Source: an uncultured Clostridiaceae bacterium (GTDB lineage Bacteria > Bacillota > Clostridia > Lachnospirales > Lachnospiraceae). Taken from it: DNA of 64,000 nt. Shown here in pieces: positions 61,129 to 64,000 of the stretch (the stretch's first letter is position 1; every line of letters begins with the position of its first letter). The notes beneath the pieces are model-generated. The model was not told where the DNA came from, ran no database searches, and saw nothing but the letters and a program-made list of their open reading frames with translations. Location: the NCBI GenBank assembly GCA_902477765.1, contig CABSIM010000005.1, positions 1-64,000 of the forward strand. The letters run 5' to 3'. The position numbers were made by a program, and so were the translations under genes.

Positions 61129-62952
61129 TTATTCTACTGTAACAGATTTCGCCAGATTCCTCGGCTGATCCACATCCAGTCCCTTCTGAACGGATGCATA
61201 GTAAGCCATCAGCTGAAGTACCACCGCGATGGGGAATACCGTAAATTTGTCATCCTCTTTCGGAACCCGGATGATGATGTCGGCAATTCCTTCATCCACG
61301 GAAGCTTCTTCGCTGACCAGAAGAATTACAAATGCCCCCCTGGCCTTTACTTCACGGATATTGGAAATTGTCTTCGCAAAAATATGTTTCTGGGTTGCAA
61401 TGGCAATGACCGGAATTCCCTCGGTAATAAGCGCGATGGTGCCGTGCTTCAGTTCACCGGCAGCATATGCTTCCGCATGAATATATGAAATTTCCTTCAG
61501 CTTAAGGGCACCTTCCAGAGAAAAGGCGTAGTCCATGCCGCGGCCAATGAAAAATGCATCCGGAGAACCGACAATATGAGTGACAATCTCCCGTATCATC
61601 TCTTTTTTCCGTATCATCTCTTCCATGGCAGGTGCACAGTCCAGAAGGTCGCTGATGAATTCGCGGGCCCGTTCACTGGAATATCTGCCCCGCACCAGAG
61701 CCATTTTGCAGAACACAAGATAGAGGGCTGCCAGCTGTACTGTGTAAGCCTTTGTGCTTGCCACGGCAATTTCAGGACCTCCGTGCGTATAGATGACATA
61801 GTCGCTTTCCCGTGCAATGGTGGAACCTTTCACGTTGACAATGGACAGGACCTTTGAACCGCATTCTTTGGCAAGCCGCAGAGCAGCCAGAGTATCGATG
61901 GTCTCTCCGGACTGGGATATGACGATGGTAAGGGTCTTTTCATTGATCAGAGGCTCCTCATAACGGAATTCCGATGCAATGGATACCGTGACAGGTATTC
62001 TGAGCCTGGGTTCGATCAGTGCTCTTGCAACCATTCCTGCATGCATGGCTGTTCCGCATGCAATCACCCGTATGCTGTCCAGCTCCGCAAAAAGCCGGTC
62101 CGGAATCCCTTCATCCGAAAAATCCGGAAGACCTTTGCTGAGACGGGGGAGAATGGTATTTTTAAACACTTCCGGCTGTTCGTGAATTTCTTTCAGCATG
62201 AAATGCGGGAACCCGTTTTTCATGGCCGCATCCATGTTCCATGAGACCTCCATAATATCCGGGGAAATCCGGTTCCCCTCCAGATCATAGAGAGAAACAT
62301 CATAGGAAGTCAGCCGGACAATCGTCTCTTCAGGCACCACAAAATATTTTCTGGAGTAGGGAAGCAGAGCTGTAAGGTCAGAAGCGATCACCGCGCCTGA
62401 CGTCGTATAAGCCGCCACAAGAGGGCTTACGTTGCGGACTGCATAAATCTCCCCCGGATGATCAGAAAACATGATACAGAAGGCGTAGGAGCCTTTCAGC
62501 TCCATAAGCAGTTCGCGGATGGCTGCCATGGGCTCTCTGTGTGCTTCGTAAATGGCATTCAGAGCCGCCGCCGCCACCTCTGTATCAGTCTGAGAGCAGA
62601 GCACCGTCTGAAGATGATACTTCTCAGTAAGCTGATGGTAGTTCTCAATAATACCGTTGTGAATCATCGTGATTTTTCCCACAATATGAGGATGGGCATT
62701 TTCGCTGGTCACTCCGCCGTGGGTGGCCCATCTGGTGTGACCGATCCCACAGTGAGATGTGATGGGAGAGTGGCTGCATGCTTCTTTGAGCGCAGACACT
62801 TTTCCCACCTTTTTAATAAAATGAATTTCTGATTTTTCATCAAACAGCGCAATTCCGGCGCTGTCATAGCCTCTGTATTCAAGCTGGCTGAGACCTGCCA
62901 GAAGCAGTTTCTGTGCATCCAGAGGGCCACAGTATCCGATTATACCGCACAT
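61129..62952 (-). CDS. glmS: Glutamine--fructose-6-phosphate aminotransferase (isomerizing)
   Basis: The 607-residue enzyme makes glucosamine 6-phosphate for peptidoglycan. After Met removal the N-terminal Cys2 (MCGIIGYCG) is the glutaminase nucleophile. The glutamine domain includes HTRWATHGGVTSENAHPH and the two SIS sugar domains include SQSGETIDTLAAL and ASTKAYTVQLAAL; the end DQPRNLAKSVTVE is canonical. The start at 62952 is chosen because it yields Met-Cys and has GGAG nine bases upstream; an ATG nine bases earlier abuts that site. Its short leader has no glmS ribozyme. Confidence 0.97.
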   Translation of the reverse strand: MCGIIGYCGPLDAQKLLLAGLSQLEYRGYDSAGIALFDEKSEIHFIKKVGKVSALKEACSHSPITSHCGIGHTRWATHGGVTSENAHPHIVGKITMIHNGIIENYHQLTEKYHLQTVLCSQTDTEVAAAALNAIYEAHREPMAAIRELLMELKGSYAFCIMFSDHPGEIYAVRNVSPLVAAYTTSGAVIASDLTALLPYSRKYFVVPEETIVRLTSYDVSLYDLEGNRISPDIMEVSWNMDAAMKNGFPHFMLKEIHEQPEVFKNTILPRLSKGLPDFSDEGIPDRLFAELDSIRVIACGTAMHAGMVARALIEPRLRIPVTVSIASEFRYEEPLINEKTLTIVISQSGETIDTLAALRLAKECGSKVLSIVNVKGSTIARESDYVIYTHGGPEIAVASTKAYTVQLAALYLVFCKMALVRGRYSSERAREFISDLLDCAPAMEEMIRKKEMIREIVTHIVGSPDAFFIGRGMDYAFSLEGALKLKEISYIHAEAYAAGELKHGTIALITEGIPVIAIATQKHIFAKTISNIREVKARGAFVILLVSEEASVDEGIADIIIRVPKEDDKFTVFPIAVVLQLMAYYASVQKGLDVDQPRNLAKSVTVE

Positions 62953-62983
62953 AAATTTCATCTCCGTTAAAAAGTTTTATAAA

Positions 62984-63012
62984 ATTATAGTATCAAACCC
63001 ATTTAAAGTCAA
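62984..63012 (-). promoter_or_regulatory. SigA-type promoter of glmS
   Basis: On the minus strand TTGACT (63007-63012) and perfect TATAAT (62984-62989) are 17 bp apart, leaving a leader of about 25 nt. Confidence 0.88.
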
Positions 63013-63071
63013 TGCTGAGGGAACTTATGGGTAAAAATTAAGAATTACTTAATCAAAATCTTTTTATCATA

Positions 63072-63080
63072 TGGTATACT
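63072..63080 (+). promoter_or_regulatory. Extended -10 promoter for the exported protein at the window end
   Basis: TGG-TATACT (63072-63080) has the TGn extension; no good -35 is present. It diverges from the glmS promoter and lies about 90 bp before the next start. Confidence 0.5.
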
Positions 63081-63168
63081 TGTGACATTGTACAAAAATC
63101 CGTATCCGAGATAACCGGCAGTTCTGATCCGGAAAACCGGAAAAAACGGCTGAAACACAGGTGATAAA

Positions 63169-64000
63169 ATGATCGATCCCAGAAAATTTGCCGCCACAGG
63201 CATGAGGCCGGCAGCCATCATGATGATATGCAGTGTACTTGCTTTTTCTGCCGCATCTTCCTATGTTCCTCCTGATACGGAAGTCCTTTCCGAAACCGAG
63301 GCAGCTGTAATTCCGGAACCATCTGCAGCAGTTTTCAAGTCCGAAGTCCCGGAAGAAACAGAAAATGAAACGGAACCGGCATCCGGCGGATATGTTCCGG
63401 AGCCCTGGCTCCTGAATCTGGCTTACCAGTATCCGGAAAATTCAGAAGAATCCTACGCTGCTGTTCTGATGAAAGAACTGATCGGCAGGGATTCTGCCTG
63501 GTATTCCTCCATCTATGACCTGGCCGGTGTTTCACCGTCAGAAATGGCAGTTCAGCTGGGAAAAGATCCTGCTTCTGTGCTGGGAGCATATAATCCGCTT
63601 TCCGCTATTCATGATGAGGCGGATCCCGGCACATGGGCAGTGGAGCAGTTTAGAAATGTTTCTGTTTCGTTTTATGACGGAAGCGGACATACGACATCCG
63701 CCGTATCCAATGCCCAGGATATTCTATCCATGGCAAGTGTCTATTCCTATTATAACGGCATGGACGATATCGGGCAGATCCGCAGTTATATGAATATGCT
63801 CTGGAATGCCTCACATTCCTATCAGGTTTCCATGAGTGCGGTTTATTATTGCGACGGATGCGTGGATCCTTCTCAGAAGGCAGAAGAGCAGAACAATTCA
63901 GAACTGTCGGGTGAGGACCGCGCTGATGTAAATATTACCATGGGAACTGCGGCGGCTTCGGAACCGGCATCGGCAGAAGTTCCCGCAGGTCCCGGCTATG
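63169..64000 (+). CDS. Exported protein of unknown function, N-terminal part
   Basis: An open frame of 277 codons runs from ATG 63169 to the window edge without a stop. It has a signal-like stretch (AAIMMICSVLAFSAASSYVP) and an acidic, Thr/Glu/Pro-rich linker. A folded part follows (GYVPEPWLLNLAYQYPENS, MNMLWNASHSYQVS). The composition resembles the linker of the LprI-like gene at 16947. No known domain can be named from this half. A modest AGGTG site lies upstream of the start. The C-terminal part begins another Ala/Glu-rich stretch (EPASAEVPAG). Confidence 0.72.
   Translation, partial: MIDPRKFAATGMRPAAIMMICSVLAFSAASSYVPPDTEVLSETEAAVIPEPSAAVFKSEVPEETENETEPASGGYVPEPWLLNLAYQYPENSEESYAAVLMKELIGRDSAWYSSIYDLAGVSPSEMAVQLGKDPASVLGAYNPLSAIHDEADPGTWAVEQFRNVSVSFYDGSGHTTSAVSNAQDILSMASVYSYYNGMDDIGQIRSYMNMLWNASHSYQVSMSAVYYCDGCVDPSQKAEEQNNSELSGEDRADVNITMGTAAASEPASAEVPAGPGY

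Noticed and set aside
60884..61168. Frames spanning the gap between the kinase-like gene and glmS
   Set aside because: They cross two terminators and the end of glmS; no coding signals are seen.
63335..63589. An 84-codon minus-strand frame near the window end
   Set aside because: It is antisense to the better-supported exported protein frame that continues to the edge.

Overview
The window reads as a chromosomal core region of a spore-forming, low-to-mid GC Clostridia, most likely a gut Lachnospiraceae. This is inferred from gene content and order, not from a marker-gene comparison. The sporulation genes spoIVA, yqfC, yqfD, a BofC-like gene and an SpoVB-like flippase show an endospore former. 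The radical SAM/DUF512-der-plsY-gpsA-spoIVA run, the DUF4321-radC-mreCD-PBP2-minCDE-rodA run and yggS-sepF-ylmH are Clostridia/Firmicutes arrangements. Almost every gene is on the + strand. Only prs and glmS are on the minus strand, each with its own promoter and terminator. I see no tRNA or rRNA gene, CRISPR array, prophage, transposase or other clear mobile element.

Layout. 1-2444: tail of the fatty-acid kinase gene fakA, a terminator and recG. 2511-7110: topB, an M42 aminopeptidase and an amidohydrolase. 7175-8598: a shared bidirectional terminator, an unusually long PRPP synthetase on the minus strand, and two divergent promoters. 8638-16755: DUF512 radical SAM protein, der, plsY, gpsA, spoIVA, a beta-CASP RNase-like protein and rnhA. 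16850-21193: a surface LprI-like protein, a 39-residue membrane microprotein with alaS, and rpsU. 21267-27549: yqfC-yqfD-phoH-ybeY, a DUF3048 lipoprotein, a flippase and a BofC-like gene. 27553-33507: two FAD proteins, proB, a DUF896 protein and an in-frame fusion of 5-formyltetrahydrofolate cyclo-ligase with ProA. 33788-43721: miaB, an L,D-transpeptidase, mutS, mutL, miaA and a COG4100 PLP enzyme. 43760-53408: DUF4321, radC, mreC, mreD, PBP2, minC, minD, minE, rodA, mgsA and a D,D-carboxypeptidase. 53412-60009: a P-loop orphan, then a HlyD-like membrane protein with yggS, sepF, ylmH, aroB, lspA and an RluA-type pseudouridine synthase. 60173-64000: a cytidylate-kinase-like gene, glmS on the minus strand, and the start of an exported protein cut by the window edge.

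Together the genes cover DNA repair (recG, topB, mutSL, radC), ribosome and tRNA maturation (der, ybeY, miaA, miaB, rluD, alaS, rpsU), envelope growth and division (mreCD, PBP2, rodA, minCDE, sepF, L,D-transpeptidase, D,D-carboxypeptidase, lspA, glmS), proline synthesis and sporulation. No obviously new defence or mobile system is present. The points most worth a second look are regulatory or architectural: the FTHF cyclo-ligase/ProA fusion with an internal ribosome binding site; a sigma-E-type promoter embedded in a hairpin that also contains the spoIVA ribosome binding site; a microprotein and palindrome ahead of alaS; a PBP2 with an insert of about 250 residues; the divergent long PRPP synthetase; and unassigned genes beside the division cluster. 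Function calls rest on motif recognition by eye; no database search or folding program was run.
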